Position numbers and translations under genes: made by a program. 64,000 nt of DNA, taken from positions 1-64,000 of the forward strand of contig NZ_CANMEZ010000002.1 of assembly GCF_947496985.1 (NCBI RefSeq), in the 5' to 3' direction. The number at the start of each line of letters is the position of its first letter. Positions within the stretch are counted from its first letter, which is position 1. The DNA comes from an uncultured Kordia sp. GTDB lineage: Bacteria; Bacteroidota; Bacteroidia; Flavobacteriales; Flavobacteriaceae. This document shows, one piece after another, positions 36,917-45,574 of this stretch. The notes beneath the pieces were generated by a model. That model saw nothing but the letters and a program-made list of their open reading frames with translations. It had not been told where the DNA came from and did no database searches.

Positions 36917-37555
36917 TTAGTCTTCTATTAACGCTTTGTTTCTTGTACGTTGGATCCAAATGATAATTCCTACTACGATTAATGCCATTGGTGATAATAA
37001 CATAAAACCGTTGTTTTCGTATCCATAAGCATATAATCCTGTTAGCTCTCCTGGGATTGGATTTCCTAATACAGGATATCCTAATAACGTTCCTGAACCT
37101 AATAATTCTCTAAAGAATCCTACAATAATTAAGATAATTGCATATCCTAATGAATTTCCAATTCCATCTAAGAATGAACGCCAAGGTCCGTTTCCTAATG
37201 CAAACGCTTCAAAACGCCCCATGATGATACAGTTTGTAATAATTAATCCAACAAATACAGAAAGTGTCTTACTTAGTTCGTAAGCAAATGCTTTTAGCAC
37301 TAAATCTACAATAATTACAAGTGTTGCTACAACAATTAGCTGTACAATAATTCTAATTTTTGATGGAATAATGTTTCTCATTAATGAGATCACCACGTTA
37401 CCTACTGCCAATACAAATAATACGGATATAGACATTACAATAGAAGCTTCTAGTTCTGCCGTAATTGCCAAAGCTGAACAAATACCTAATACCTGAATTG
37501 TAATTGGGTTATTGTCTGCTAATGGGTCTAAAATTAATCTGCTATCTTTTCCCAT
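36917..37555 (-). CDS. nqrD: Na+-translocating NADH:quinone reductase subunit D
   Basis: The 212-residue membrane subunit has six TM helices. GICSALAITAELEAS near residue 26 and GLIITNCIIMGRFEAFA near residue 106 carry the two Cys that, with those of NqrE, bind the central iron site. The length and sequence are standard for the family. It lies 6 nt after nqrC and 75 nt before nqrE. Confidence 0.97.
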   Translation of the reverse strand: MGKDSRLILDPLADNNPITIQVLGICSALAITAELEASIVMSISVLFVLAVGNVVISLMRNIIPSKIRIIVQLIVVATLVIIVDLVLKAFAYELSKTLSVFVGLIITNCIIMGRFEAFALGNGPWRSFLDGIGNSLGYAIILIIVGFFRELLGSGTLLGYPVLGNPIPGELTGLYAYGYENNGFMLLSPMALIVVGIIIWIQRTRNKALIED

Positions 37556-37561
37556 AACTTA

Positions 37562-38311
37562 TTATTTGTTTTTTAATTTATTGAAATATGGTAAATACAA
37601 TTTCAAATCTTTTTTGATCATTACTGTAACACCATCTCCTGTAATTGTTGCTCCTGCAATAGCGTCAACTTCATTATCGAGTTTATCGTTATTTTTTGGA
37701 TCACCATTTCCTTTTGCAACAGTAATTCCTTTGAATTCACCATTTGCATTTAATAAATGTTCTCCAATAAAATCGTCCATAAAGAAACGTTGCTTAATGT
37801 TTGCTCCTAAACCTGGTGTTTCTCCTTTATGATCAAAATACGCTCCTTGTACGACCATATTTTCATCTAAAGCTACATAACCCCAAATTGCATCCCAAAG
37901 ACCTTTTCCTCTAATTGGTGCTATATAAAATGTTTTCCCATCTTTTTCACCAACAAATAACGGAAGCCTTCTAGTTTTTCCAGCTTTTGCTTTTGCTTGT
38001 TCTTTTTTAACATCTATTAAATAAGCTGTAGTATCTTCAGCTACACTACCATTTTCAATTACAAGCTGCTTTTTGATATACTGTCCAAATAATTTAGGAG
38101 CGTCTTCAGTAGATACAAAATTTGCACTTGTACCTTCATTCTCGTTTACACCCATAGCATACAAAATATTTTGTTGCTTTTCTAAACGCTCATTTTCTTG
38201 AATCATTGGCTTTAGTGCTGATGCTAAATACGCTAATAACGCACCTACGATCAATACCATTCCTATGGCAAAGATTATGGTATATGAATTTTTATCTGTT
38301 CTCTTTTCCAT
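37562..38311 (-). CDS. nqrC: Na+-translocating NADH:quinone reductase subunit C
   Basis: The 249-residue subunit has one N-terminal TM helix (about 11-31) and a periplasmic FMN-carrying domain. The flavinylation motif near the C-terminus is DAIAGATIT, with Thr222 as the expected FMN-phosphoester residue attached by ApbE. The first Ser of the usual SGAT is Ala here, which is tolerated in related proteins. The KGLWDAIWGYVALDENM and HKGETPGLGA segments are family hallmarks. It lies 2 nt after nqrB and 6 nt before nqrD. Confidence 0.97.
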   Translation of the reverse strand: MEKRTDKNSYTIIFAIGMVLIVGALLAYLASALKPMIQENERLEKQQNILYAMGVNENEGTSANFVSTEDAPKLFGQYIKKQLVIENGSVAEDTTAYLIDVKKEQAKAKAGKTRRLPLFVGEKDGKTFYIAPIRGKGLWDAIWGYVALDENMVVQGAYFDHKGETPGLGANIKQRFFMDDFIGEHLLNANGEFKGITVAKGNGDPKNNDKLDNEVDAIAGATITGDGVTVMIKKDLKLYLPYFNKLKNK

Positions 38312-38313
38312 CG

Positions 38314-39513
38314 TTAAGCTGTTTTTACTTTTAGACGTTTCAATCTTTTCTTTACGTTTCCTTGAACCACGTAATGGTCAATTGTTGGAGCAAATACATT
38401 CATTAACAATATTGCTAACATTACTCCTTCTGGATATGCTGGGTTGAATACACGAATCATAATTGATATAAAACCTATTAAGAAACCATATATCCACTTC
38501 CCTTTATTTGTTTGTGCTGCGGTAACTGGATCTGTTGCCATAAATACAGCTCCAAAAGCAAATCCACCAATGATTAGGTGATGCCAAAATTCAGTATTCA
38601 TTAAAGCGTAGAACTTACTTGATTCACTAATTAAATTAGAAGCAGCAACTCCATTGAATATTAATCCCATTGCCAATGCTCCTAAAGCAGCTGACAACAT
38701 AATTCTCCAACTTCCAATTTTCGTGAAGATTAAAAACAATCCAGCTAACACGATTAACAAAGTTGATGTTTCTCCTATTGAACCAGGAATAAACCCTAAG
38801 AACATATCTGATACTGAATATCCTAATTCTTTTCCTTGTGCCAATCCTCCAAGAATTGTTTCTCCTGATATTACGTCAGGTGCAACTCCTTCTGCAAGAT
38901 TTTGAACTCTTGGATCTGCTCCATGAACCCAAACCTTATCCCCTGACATCCATGTTGGATATGCAAAGAATAAGAAAGCTCTAATTGTTAATGCTGGATT
39001 CAAGATATTCATTCCTGTTCCTCCAAAAACTTCTTTTCCAATCACAACTCCAAAAGCAACTGCTACTGCAAGCATCCAAAGTGGTGTATCAATTGGAACA
39101 ATCAATGGAACTAACATTCCTGTTACTAAGTATCCTTCTTCTACTTCATGCTTTTTAATGATCGCAAATAATACTTCAATTGCTAAACCAACTCCATAAG
39201 ATACTAGTAGTAGTGGTAATACTTTGATTATACCAATCCAAGCTGCATCCCATGATAAGAAATCTACTGGTTCTCCAATAGCATTAAAATGCTGATAACC
39301 TGCATTGAATATTCCGAATATTAAACATGGAACCATTGCCATGATTACCGTATTCATCGTACGCTTTAAATCGTCCGCTACTTTAATGTGCGTTCCATTA
39401 TGCGTTGTTTCGTTAGGTAAGAATAAAAACGTATGCAACGCATTAAATGCTGGCAACCATTTTTTGTCTTTATTCTTTTCTTTGAAATTATGTAAATTAT
39501 TTTTTAAACTCAT
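38314..39513 (-). CDS. nqrB: Na+-translocating NADH:quinone reductase subunit B
   Basis: The 399-residue membrane subunit has about ten TM helices, carries covalent FMN and riboflavin, and forms part of the sodium path. Hallmarks are GGTGMNILNPALTIRAFLFFAYP and FIPGSIGETSTL. The segment where ApbE attaches FMN in Vibrio NqrB (SGAT) reads DVISGETILGG here, with Thr219 as the acceptor and Glu218 in place of Ala. The ATG overlaps the nqrA stop by 1 nt. Confidence 0.97.
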   Translation of the reverse strand: MSLKNNLHNFKEKNKDKKWLPAFNALHTFLFLPNETTHNGTHIKVADDLKRTMNTVIMAMVPCLIFGIFNAGYQHFNAIGEPVDFLSWDAAWIGIIKVLPLLLVSYGVGLAIEVLFAIIKKHEVEEGYLVTGMLVPLIVPIDTPLWMLAVAVAFGVVIGKEVFGGTGMNILNPALTIRAFLFFAYPTWMSGDKVWVHGADPRVQNLAEGVAPDVISGETILGGLAQGKELGYSVSDMFLGFIPGSIGETSTLLIVLAGLFLIFTKIGSWRIMLSAALGALAMGLIFNGVAASNLISESSKFYALMNTEFWHHLIIGGFAFGAVFMATDPVTAAQTNKGKWIYGFLIGFISIMIRVFNPAYPEGVMLAILLMNVFAPTIDHYVVQGNVKKRLKRLKVKTA

Positions 39514-40862
39514 TATCCGATTTCTTTAAGCATTAAGTCTAAACCTTCTCTAATAATCTTTTGATGTGGTTGTTTTGACACACACACAAATTCTGTCAAT
39601 GCAAAATCTTCAGGAGCAACTTCGTACATTCCTAAAGCTTCCATTTCGTCTAAATCCTTGTACATACATGCTTTTAATGTTTGCATTGGATAAATATCTA
39701 ACGGAAATACTTTTTCGTACGTCCCAGTTGTAACAAATGCACGATGTTCACCGTTTGTATTTGTATTTAGATCATATTTTTTATTTGGCTTCAACCAAGA
39801 AAATGTAAGTGCTCTAGATACACTTACTTTATTGAAGATTGGCTTATTCCATCCAAAAAACTCGTAATCGTCTCCTTCAGGAATTGCAGTTACTTGGTTG
39901 TCATAATATCCTAAAGTTCCTGTTTCTCCTTGTTGCTTTCCGCTTAATACATTCCCACTAATAATTCGTGTGTTATCTGCATTAATGTTTCCTGCAACTA
40001 AATCTTTCATACTTGCACCAGCAATTGCTGTTACATACTTTGGATTTGTTATTTGAGAACCTGTGATAGCAACTGTACGTGTAGCATTGAATTTACCTGT
40101 AAGTAACACTTCACCAATGACTACTAAGTCTTGTGCAGTAACGGTCCAAACAACTTCTCCTTTGTTTACAGGATCAATTTTGTTGATATGCGTTCCTACG
40201 TTTCCTGAAGGATGCGGTCCTGAAACCGTATGTGATTGTGTTCCTGCAACATTTGCTAACGGTGAGTTTCCGCCTTTCTTAGTTGTTACATGCACACTAC
40301 CTTCTGTTAGTTGCGTCAATGCTGTCAATGCTGCTTTCAATGCTGCTTCTTTTCCAGCTAATACATAATCGTAATCTGGAGCTAAAGGAGCACTATTGTA
40401 TCCTGAAACAAAAATTGCTTTAGGAGCTTTCGCTGGATTAGCAATAACATCATATGGACGTTGTTTGATAAATGGCCAACAACCTGCAGCTAGCAAATGT
40501 GCTTTTACTTCATCACCAGACATTTTTGCAGCATCTTTTTTGCCAAAATCGTGGTGTTCTTGAGTTGCTGCTGCTGAAATTCTAATTTCTAGAATTTTTC
40601 GCTTAGCTCCTCTAACGATTTCTGCAATTTCTCCACTTACTGGAGAAGGAAAAAGTAATGCTTCGTCTGATTTAGAATGGAATAGTGCCTCACCGGCTTT
40701 GATTTTATGACCAACTTTCACTAACAACTTAGGGATGATTCCGTGAAAATCTTCTGGCTTTACCACATAAACACTACTCGCTTTCGCTGCAATCGTAGTA
40801 GTTTCTGCTTCGCCAACAAGCTTAATATCTAAGCCTTTTTTTATGCGAATGTCTTTTGACAT
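39513..40862 (-). CDS. nqrA: Na+-translocating NADH:quinone reductase subunit A
   Basis: NqrA is the peripheral cytoplasmic subunit that contributes to quinone binding. I chose the ATG at 40862 (MSKDIRIKKGLDIKLVGEAE), giving 449 residues, the normal length; the longer in-frame form passes the promoter core at 40892-40899. Hallmarks are VKVGHKIKAGEALFHSK, LFPSPVSGEIAEIVRGAKRK and HPSGNVGTHINKIDPV. It is the first gene of nqrABCDEF, with short gaps or overlaps throughout most of the operon. Confidence 0.97.
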   Translation of the reverse strand: MSKDIRIKKGLDIKLVGEAETTTIAAKASSVYVVKPEDFHGIIPKLLVKVGHKIKAGEALFHSKSDEALLFPSPVSGEIAEIVRGAKRKILEIRISAAATQEHHDFGKKDAAKMSGDEVKAHLLAAGCWPFIKQRPYDVIANPAKAPKAIFVSGYNSAPLAPDYDYVLAGKEAALKAALTALTQLTEGSVHVTTKKGGNSPLANVAGTQSHTVSGPHPSGNVGTHINKIDPVNKGEVVWTVTAQDLVVIGEVLLTGKFNATRTVAITGSQITNPKYVTAIAGASMKDLVAGNINADNTRIISGNVLSGKQQGETGTLGYYDNQVTAIPEGDDYEFFGWNKPIFNKVSVSRALTFSWLKPNKKYDLNTNTNGEHRAFVTTGTYEKVFPLDIYPMQTLKACMYKDLDEMEALGMYEVAPEDFALTEFVCVSKQPHQKIIREGLDLMLKEIG

Positions 40863-40891
40863 AGTTATGGATTTTTTTTCTAAAAAACGTG

Positions 40892-40899
40892 CAAATTTA
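40892..40899 (-). promoter_or_regulatory. TAAATTTG promoter core of the nqr operon (minus strand)
   Basis: Plus-strand CAAATTTA reads TAAATTTG on the minus strand, 29 nt upstream of the nqrA ATG at 40862. It fits TAnnTTTG and supports the chosen start. Confidence 0.55.
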
Positions 40900-41029
40900 A
40901 GCATTTATACACTCAACTGAAAGTCATTGAAGAACTATAAAATTTATTTATATTGATTCTAAATTAACATTTTACCACCTCGTTTTCTCCCCATTATTGA
41001 TGAAACCTAGTTTAGGCATGCATTTTGCG

Positions 41030-41037
41030 TATCTTTG
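41030..41037 (+). promoter_or_regulatory. TATCTTTG promoter core
   Basis: Perfect TAnnTTTG match 15 nt before the ATG at 41053. The implied 5' leader is very short. Confidence 0.6.
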
Positions 41038-41052
41038 TAAAAATTGAAATCA

Positions 41053-42312
41053 ATGATGCTTCGTAATTTTTACATTTTTATTTTCTTATTGAGTTGCACT
41101 CTTTCTGTAAATGCTCAAGCCAAGCCATTAGAAGAAGTTGCACCTCCAAATTTTATTAAAAGTATTATTTTATCAGGATCAAATGACGGAGATCAGTTTC
41201 CCGTTTTGCAATTAGGAGATCCTTTACGCATTACTTTTGATGATGTGAATGGTGATGAAGTTGATTATTATTATAAGATTGTACATTGTAATTACGATTG
41301 GACGCCTTCCAATCTTGCGAAAGCACAATACATGAGAGGTTTTGACAATCAACGTATTATAAATTATGAGAACTCATTTAACACCTTACAATTATATTCT
41401 AATTATAGATTGACGATTCCTAATAATTTTACTACACTACTGCTTACCGGAAACTACATGCTTTCAATTTATAATGATGATGACGAATTGATGTTTTCTA
41501 GAAAGTTTATTGTATACCAAAATGCTGTTAATGTGAGTGCTGCCGTACATCGCACACGCGATTTGAGCACTATTGATAAAGATCAGTTGATTCAGTTTGA
41601 GATTAATTCGCCAAATCTATTTTTGAGAAATCCTGAACGTGAAGTTAAGGTTGCCATTTTACAGAATTACCAATGGAATAGAGCCATTATGAATATAAAA
41701 CCTCAGTATACTTTAGGCTCTAAATTGATGTATCGCTATAATACTGAAACAAGTTTCAGAGGTGGAAACGAATTTTTCAATTTTGACAATAAAGAGATTA
41801 GAGGAGGAAATATTAGTATTGCCCGAATTGAATTACGTGATGTGTATCACAATTTTTTACATACAAATGGTACACGCGCAAACGAACCTTACACTTTCAA
41901 TCCGGATGTAAATGGTAACTTTTTAGTAAACACTATTCAAGGTGACGATCCTTCTATTGAGGCAGATTATGCCAAAGTACATTTCTCACTAAATAATTAC
42001 ATGACACTAAAAAACAGTAAAGTATACGTATACGGACGATTTAACAATTATGCTTTGACAGAAGAAAACCAACTATTTTACAACCCTGAAACAGATTTAT
42101 ATGAAGCTGAAATTTTGCTAAAGCAAGGCTTCTACAATTACAAATATGTAGTTGTAAATGGTAAAAACGAATTGGAACATGCAAAAATTAGCGGCTCTTA
42201 TTTTCAAACAGAAAACGATTATTTAATCATTGTCTATTTTAGAAAATTCGGAGAAGTATACGATAGCATTATCGGAATTGGCTCTACAAATTCAAGCGTA
42301 ATTAAGAATTAA
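41053..42312 (+). CDS. secreted DUF5103-type protein
   Basis: The 419-residue precursor starts at the ATG at 41053 (MMLRNFYIFIFLLSCTLSVN, signal peptide cleaved after NAQ). It has an all-beta N-terminal region (IKSIILSGSNDGDQFPVLQLGDPLRITFDD) and the motif HCNYDWTPSNL, which I associate with the DUF5103 family of Bacteroidota. A C-terminal region like a starch-binding or early-set sandwich contains VYVYGRFNNYALTEENQLFYN and GFYNYKYVV. Its function is unknown; the tail suggests carbohydrate or protein binding. It precedes apaG on the same strand. Confidence 0.85.
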   Translation: MMLRNFYIFIFLLSCTLSVNAQAKPLEEVAPPNFIKSIILSGSNDGDQFPVLQLGDPLRITFDDVNGDEVDYYYKIVHCNYDWTPSNLAKAQYMRGFDNQRIINYENSFNTLQLYSNYRLTIPNNFTTLLLTGNYMLSIYNDDDELMFSRKFIVYQNAVNVSAAVHRTRDLSTIDKDQLIQFEINSPNLFLRNPEREVKVAILQNYQWNRAIMNIKPQYTLGSKLMYRYNTETSFRGGNEFFNFDNKEIRGGNISIARIELRDVYHNFLHTNGTRANEPYTFNPDVNGNFLVNTIQGDDPSIEADYAKVHFSLNNYMTLKNSKVYVYGRFNNYALTEENQLFYNPETDLYEAEILLKQGFYNYKYVVVNGKNELEHAKISGSYFQTENDYLIIVYFRKFGEVYDSIIGIGSTNSSVIKN

Positions 42313-42378
42313 AACCAACTTTCTCTTACAAATACGTTAAATTTTCAGTCGGGTTTTAGAAAATAATTATAAAATTCG

Positions 42379-42386
42379 TATTTTTG
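42379..42386 (+). promoter_or_regulatory. TATTTTTG promoter core
   Basis: Matches TAnnTTTG and lies 46 nt before the apaG ATG at 42433, in the 120-nt gap after the DUF5103 gene. Confidence 0.5.
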
Positions 42387-42432
42387 AGTGTATTGCATTT
42401 ATAACCACAATTTGCAATTACCTTTATTTCGA

Positions 42433-42819
42433 ATGATTCAACAAGTAACCAGAGGTATTAAAATTTCAGTAGAGACTAGCTTTGAAGGCACTTTCTACAA
42501 AAACTACAAAATGCATTTCGCATTTGGTTATGAAATCACGATTGAAAATCAAAGTAAAGATTCTGTTCAACTTACTTCTAGGCATTGGCAAATTTTTGAC
42601 GCTTTAAATAGCATTGAAATTGTTGATGGCGAAGGCGTTATTGGAAAAAAACCAGTTTTAAAGCCAGGTGAATCGCACACGTATCAATCAGGTTGTTTAC
42701 TTTCATCTCCTATTGGAGCCATGCGCGGACATTATAACATGGTCAATTTCACAACTACAAAAAAGTTTAGAGTTGTTATTCCTACCTTTAAGTTAAGTGC
42801 GCCATTTGCACTTAATTAG
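42433..42819 (+). CDS. apaG: ApaG-domain protein
   Basis: The 128-residue protein starts at the ATG at 42433 (MIQQVTRGIKISVETSFEG); the longer in-frame form overlaps the promoter core. The immunoglobulin-like ApaG fold shows FAFGYEITIENQSKDSVQLTSRHWQI, the Gly-rich loop GEGVIGKKPVLKPGESHTYQSG and MRGHYNMV. ApaG proteins are linked to metal sensitivity and dinucleotide polyphosphate metabolism in proteobacteria; in Bacteroidota the role is less clear. It is a single gene, convergent with the regulator at 42880-43842. Confidence 0.93.
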   Translation: MIQQVTRGIKISVETSFEGTFYKNYKMHFAFGYEITIENQSKDSVQLTSRHWQIFDALNSIEIVDGEGVIGKKPVLKPGESHTYQSGCLLSSPIGAMRGHYNMVNFTTTKKFRVVIPTFKLSAPFALN

Positions 42820-42879
42820 TATTTAGCTCAGCATACAAATTTAAGATTCAAAGAAAACAACTAACTCTGTATTAACAAG

Positions 42880-43842
42880 TTACTCAAAATCTAATACATT
42901 TTCTGCATCAATTAGATAAGTTAAGGCATCAATTTTTTTATACATTTTGTTAAAAAAAATACGTTGTTCTTTTTTTCCTGCACTAGATAATAGTTTTGAG
43001 TTTCGCATTTGTCGTTGTAAATGCTGATCAACTTGCGTTAAAGTTTGTGTATCACTTGTTTTATAGTACGACAGAATTGTATACGGAACAAAAAGTGTTT
43101 TTATAATTGGTGTTTTAACCAAAACCGTATTATTCATCAATAATAATTCATTGTAATAAAGTTGATATTGTAGATCATTAGCAACTTTTTCTTCTACCAT
43201 TTCCACTAATTTCTTCAAATCATTACACAGTTTTATTGCGATATCATTTGTCAACAATGTTGATTTGTAATAGAAATGAATTTGCTTTAACGTACTATTA
43301 ATAGTAGTTATATCCCAGATTTCAGTCACTTTTAAGTTTGCATATAATTCTCCCAAACGAGAAGCTGCACTTACTAAAGAAACCGAAGGTGCAAAGTTTT
43401 CAAATGCAATTCCATTATTTTCTTCAGATAATAACTGCAGCCAAACATACATTTTAAAACGTGATAGTAAGTTATCTGAAGAAGTATAGAAAATAGGTAA
43501 ATCTTTTGCAGAATAAATAATTTCAGAATCTTTCATTGCTAAGATTTGCCTCAAATTTTCATGAGAAGCTTTAAAGTAAGTTTCTAAATCTTCCTGCGAA
43601 GTAATTACTTGTGTTTTTTCCACTGCTACCACATTTTGCAAACCGATTTCGTACAATTGATCTATAGACATGTTAAAATGTCTTGACAATTTGATTGATT
43701 CTTCCAATGATAATTTACTTTTCAAACTTGTACGCCTGTGCGCAGCATCGTAACTAATATCCAACACTTCAGCAACCGTATCAATTAACGAAGTGTTTTT
43801 CGGTAATACTTCTTTTATTTTTGACAGAAAGAACTCTTGCAT
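42880..43842 (-). CDS. helix-turn-helix regulator with large helical C-terminus
   Basis: The ATG at 43842 (MQEFFLSKIKEVLPKNTS) gives 320 residues. Residues about 20-75 look like a Cro/BetR-type HTH (VLDISYDAAHRRTSLKSKLSLEESIKLSRHFNMS). The rest is helical with no transmembrane segment or recognisable ligand domain, and ends in a basic QRQMRNSKLLSSAGKKEQR region. A TATTTTTG core lies 17 nt upstream. It is divergent from a lipoprotein gene (43949), a possible target. Family assignment is tentative. Confidence 0.7.
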   Translation of the reverse strand: MQEFFLSKIKEVLPKNTSLIDTVAEVLDISYDAAHRRTSLKSKLSLEESIKLSRHFNMSIDQLYEIGLQNVVAVEKTQVITSQEDLETYFKASHENLRQILAMKDSEIIYSAKDLPIFYTSSDNLLSRFKMYVWLQLLSEENNGIAFENFAPSVSLVSAASRLGELYANLKVTEIWDITTINSTLKQIHFYYKSTLLTNDIAIKLCNDLKKLVEMVEEKVANDLQYQLYYNELLLMNNTVLVKTPIIKTLFVPYTILSYYKTSDTQTLTQVDQHLQRQMRNSKLLSSAGKKEQRIFFNKMYKKIDALTYLIDAENVLDFE

Positions 43843-43859
43843 TTCATTTGTGATTTTCA

Positions 43860-43867
43860 CAAAAATA
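43860..43867 (-). promoter_or_regulatory. TATTTTTG promoter core (minus strand)
   Basis: Plus-strand CAAAAATA, 17 nt upstream of the regulator start at 43842. Confidence 0.45.
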
Positions 43868-43914
43868 AATATTACCAATTGCTATTCCTATGATTTTCCT
43901 TGTATTTATTACAA

Positions 43915-43922
43915 TACTTTTG
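43915..43922 (+). promoter_or_regulatory. TACTTTTG promoter core
   Basis: Fits TAnnTTTG and lies 26 nt before the lipoprotein ATG at 43949. It is divergent from the minus-strand core at 43860-43867. Confidence 0.5.
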
Positions 43923-43948
43923 AATTATCACATTAAAACTGAATCAAT

Positions 43949-44539
43949 ATGAAAAACATACATTATATATTTCTGTTATTTATCGCAACATTAAGTTTAT
44001 CAAGTTGCGCTTCTTTTTCAACAAAAATCATTCAAGATAAAACAACAAAACTTACCAAAGAAAATGTTCAATCTATTGAAGGAACTTATGCTATAAAATC
44101 TCATAAAGCTACTTTTTTATCAAACAACAGAAAAGTGATATCTTATACAAATCTTAAAAGAAACTCAACTATAGACGTTTTAACAACCAAAAAAATGTTT
44201 GATTCATTAAGTATAGAAAAATTAGTTGTTGACATTAAAATTCTAAAGAAGAATAAAATTACTTTCATCTACAGAAACCAAGATTCTATAGTCCATAAAG
44301 AAACTGTCAAATTAAAGATTAGAGGCAATGGAATGTTGCATTTGAAAAACAGACACACACATATAACTGGCGTACCATTGATTTTTGGTGGAGTTGATAT
44401 TTCAAGATCAAGAATTGGACTTAGCACAGAAAATGAATTGTTTATTAATTCCGTGCACTATTCCCAAAGAACTGCTTTGGTTTTATTTGGTGATGACAGA
44501 AGACTTAATCAAACATTCTATTTCAAAAAAGTTCAATAA
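43949..44539 (+). CDS. lipoprotein of unknown function
   Basis: The 196-residue precursor has a lipobox (LSLSSCAS, lipid Cys near residue 20). The mature part is rich in Lys, Thr and Ser, with beta-rich stretches (KISYTNLKRNSTIDVL, KITFIYRNQDSIVHKETVKLKI) and a conserved-looking end (PLIFGGVDISRSRIGLSTENELFINS). I do not recognise a family. It is transcribed alone, divergent from the HTH regulator. Confidence 0.75.
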   Translation: MKNIHYIFLLFIATLSLSSCASFSTKIIQDKTTKLTKENVQSIEGTYAIKSHKATFLSNNRKVISYTNLKRNSTIDVLTTKKMFDSLSIEKLVVDIKILKKNKITFIYRNQDSIVHKETVKLKIRGNGMLHLKNRHTHITGVPLIFGGVDISRSRIGLSTENELFINSVHYSQRTALVLFGDDRRLNQTFYFKKVQ

Positions 44540-44560
44540 ATAGCATTAACTAAATACAAA

Positions 44561-45574
44561 TTACTCAATAGCTAACAAATAATCTTTTTCGAAACTAAAG
44601 TAATAAATTGTATCACCTTGTTTAATATTACAATACAAACAGTTTGAATTGTGTATGAATTGATACGGTTGTTGAATGTCAAAAGTAGGATCGTTCACTT
44701 TAAAAATACCATCTACATCTATATTACCATATGGTGCTATTCTACGAATCCTATAACTAAATGACATTGCCGGAAGCGGATGAATTTCAAACCAAGTTCC
44801 GCAAGCAATTCCAGGTAACCATTGTGCATTGTCTGCAACTCCTTCAACATGTTTAGGTTTTAAAGTTCCGACAAAATTTGGTTCGTATCCTTTTAATTTA
44901 TCTAAAAAACATCGCAATGTTTCTTTTCGTGAAGTTGATGTAAATAGCCCAATACCTTTTTCAGTAACTTCATACACGTCAGTTTGTGTATTAGCCAACA
45001 TAACGTTCCCAACAGTACTTGGCGTAAACCAAGTAGATTTTTTTAAAGCTTTTCTAACCTTATCATCTGTTAAAGAAGCTATTAATGTTGTTGTGACAAA
45101 TCGAGCACAATTACACGATTCCTTTCGAAAAGCCGCATAATACATAGAACCTTTTCGCTGCAATTGGGCTATACATGTTAATGCTTTTTCATAATTTACT
45201 GCATCGCAAACAGAAGCTAACAACTTCCCTTCTCCATGTGTAAGTTGTGGATTTGTTGCTAAGAATTGTAGAATTTCATCAAGATTGGTGATTTTCCCAC
45301 CTACAATTTTTGCTTTCAAAGGAAAATCGAGTTCACGGTCTCTTTTCTTTCCTCTAATTCTTCCATGTGGTTCTTTTGTGATATATCGACCAAAGTCATG
45401 ATACGCTAAATCTCCTGTTTTATTATCAATGAGCACCAAAGCAGCATGCCCAGCTCGTACATATTTTTTCTTACCAATACCAATGAACCGAAGATATGGA
45501 GAGTACCATTCTGCCGCAGTCATCACAATAGTGTCAGGATATGCTAATGTTAGTATTGTACCAGTATTACTCAT
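44561..45574 (-). CDS. putative permuted papain-like protein (DUF6695-like)
   Basis: The 337-residue protein has no signal peptide. The N-terminal third has AGHAALVLIDNKTGDLAYHDFGRY, where the His and a later Asn-Cys (ESCNCARFVTTTLIAS, about residue 155) match the His-before-Cys order of circularly permuted NlpC/P60 (papain-like) domains. I recall the family as DUF6695 in flavobacteria, not verified. The C-terminal third (FEIHPLPAMSFSYRIRRIAPYG) is beta-rich. It overlaps the NRDE gene by 8 nt, so the two are co-translated. Confidence 0.7.
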   Translation of the reverse strand: MSNTGTILTLAYPDTIVMTAAEWYSPYLRFIGIGKKKYVRAGHAALVLIDNKTGDLAYHDFGRYITKEPHGRIRGKKRDRELDFPLKAKIVGGKITNLDEILQFLATNPQLTHGEGKLLASVCDAVNYEKALTCIAQLQRKGSMYYAAFRKESCNCARFVTTTLIASLTDDKVRKALKKSTWFTPSTVGNVMLANTQTDVYEVTEKGIGLFTSTSRKETLRCFLDKLKGYEPNFVGTLKPKHVEGVADNAQWLPGIACGTWFEIHPLPAMSFSYRIRRIAPYGNIDVDGIFKVNDPTFDIQQPYQFIHNSNCLYCNIKQGDTIYYFSFEKDYLLAIE

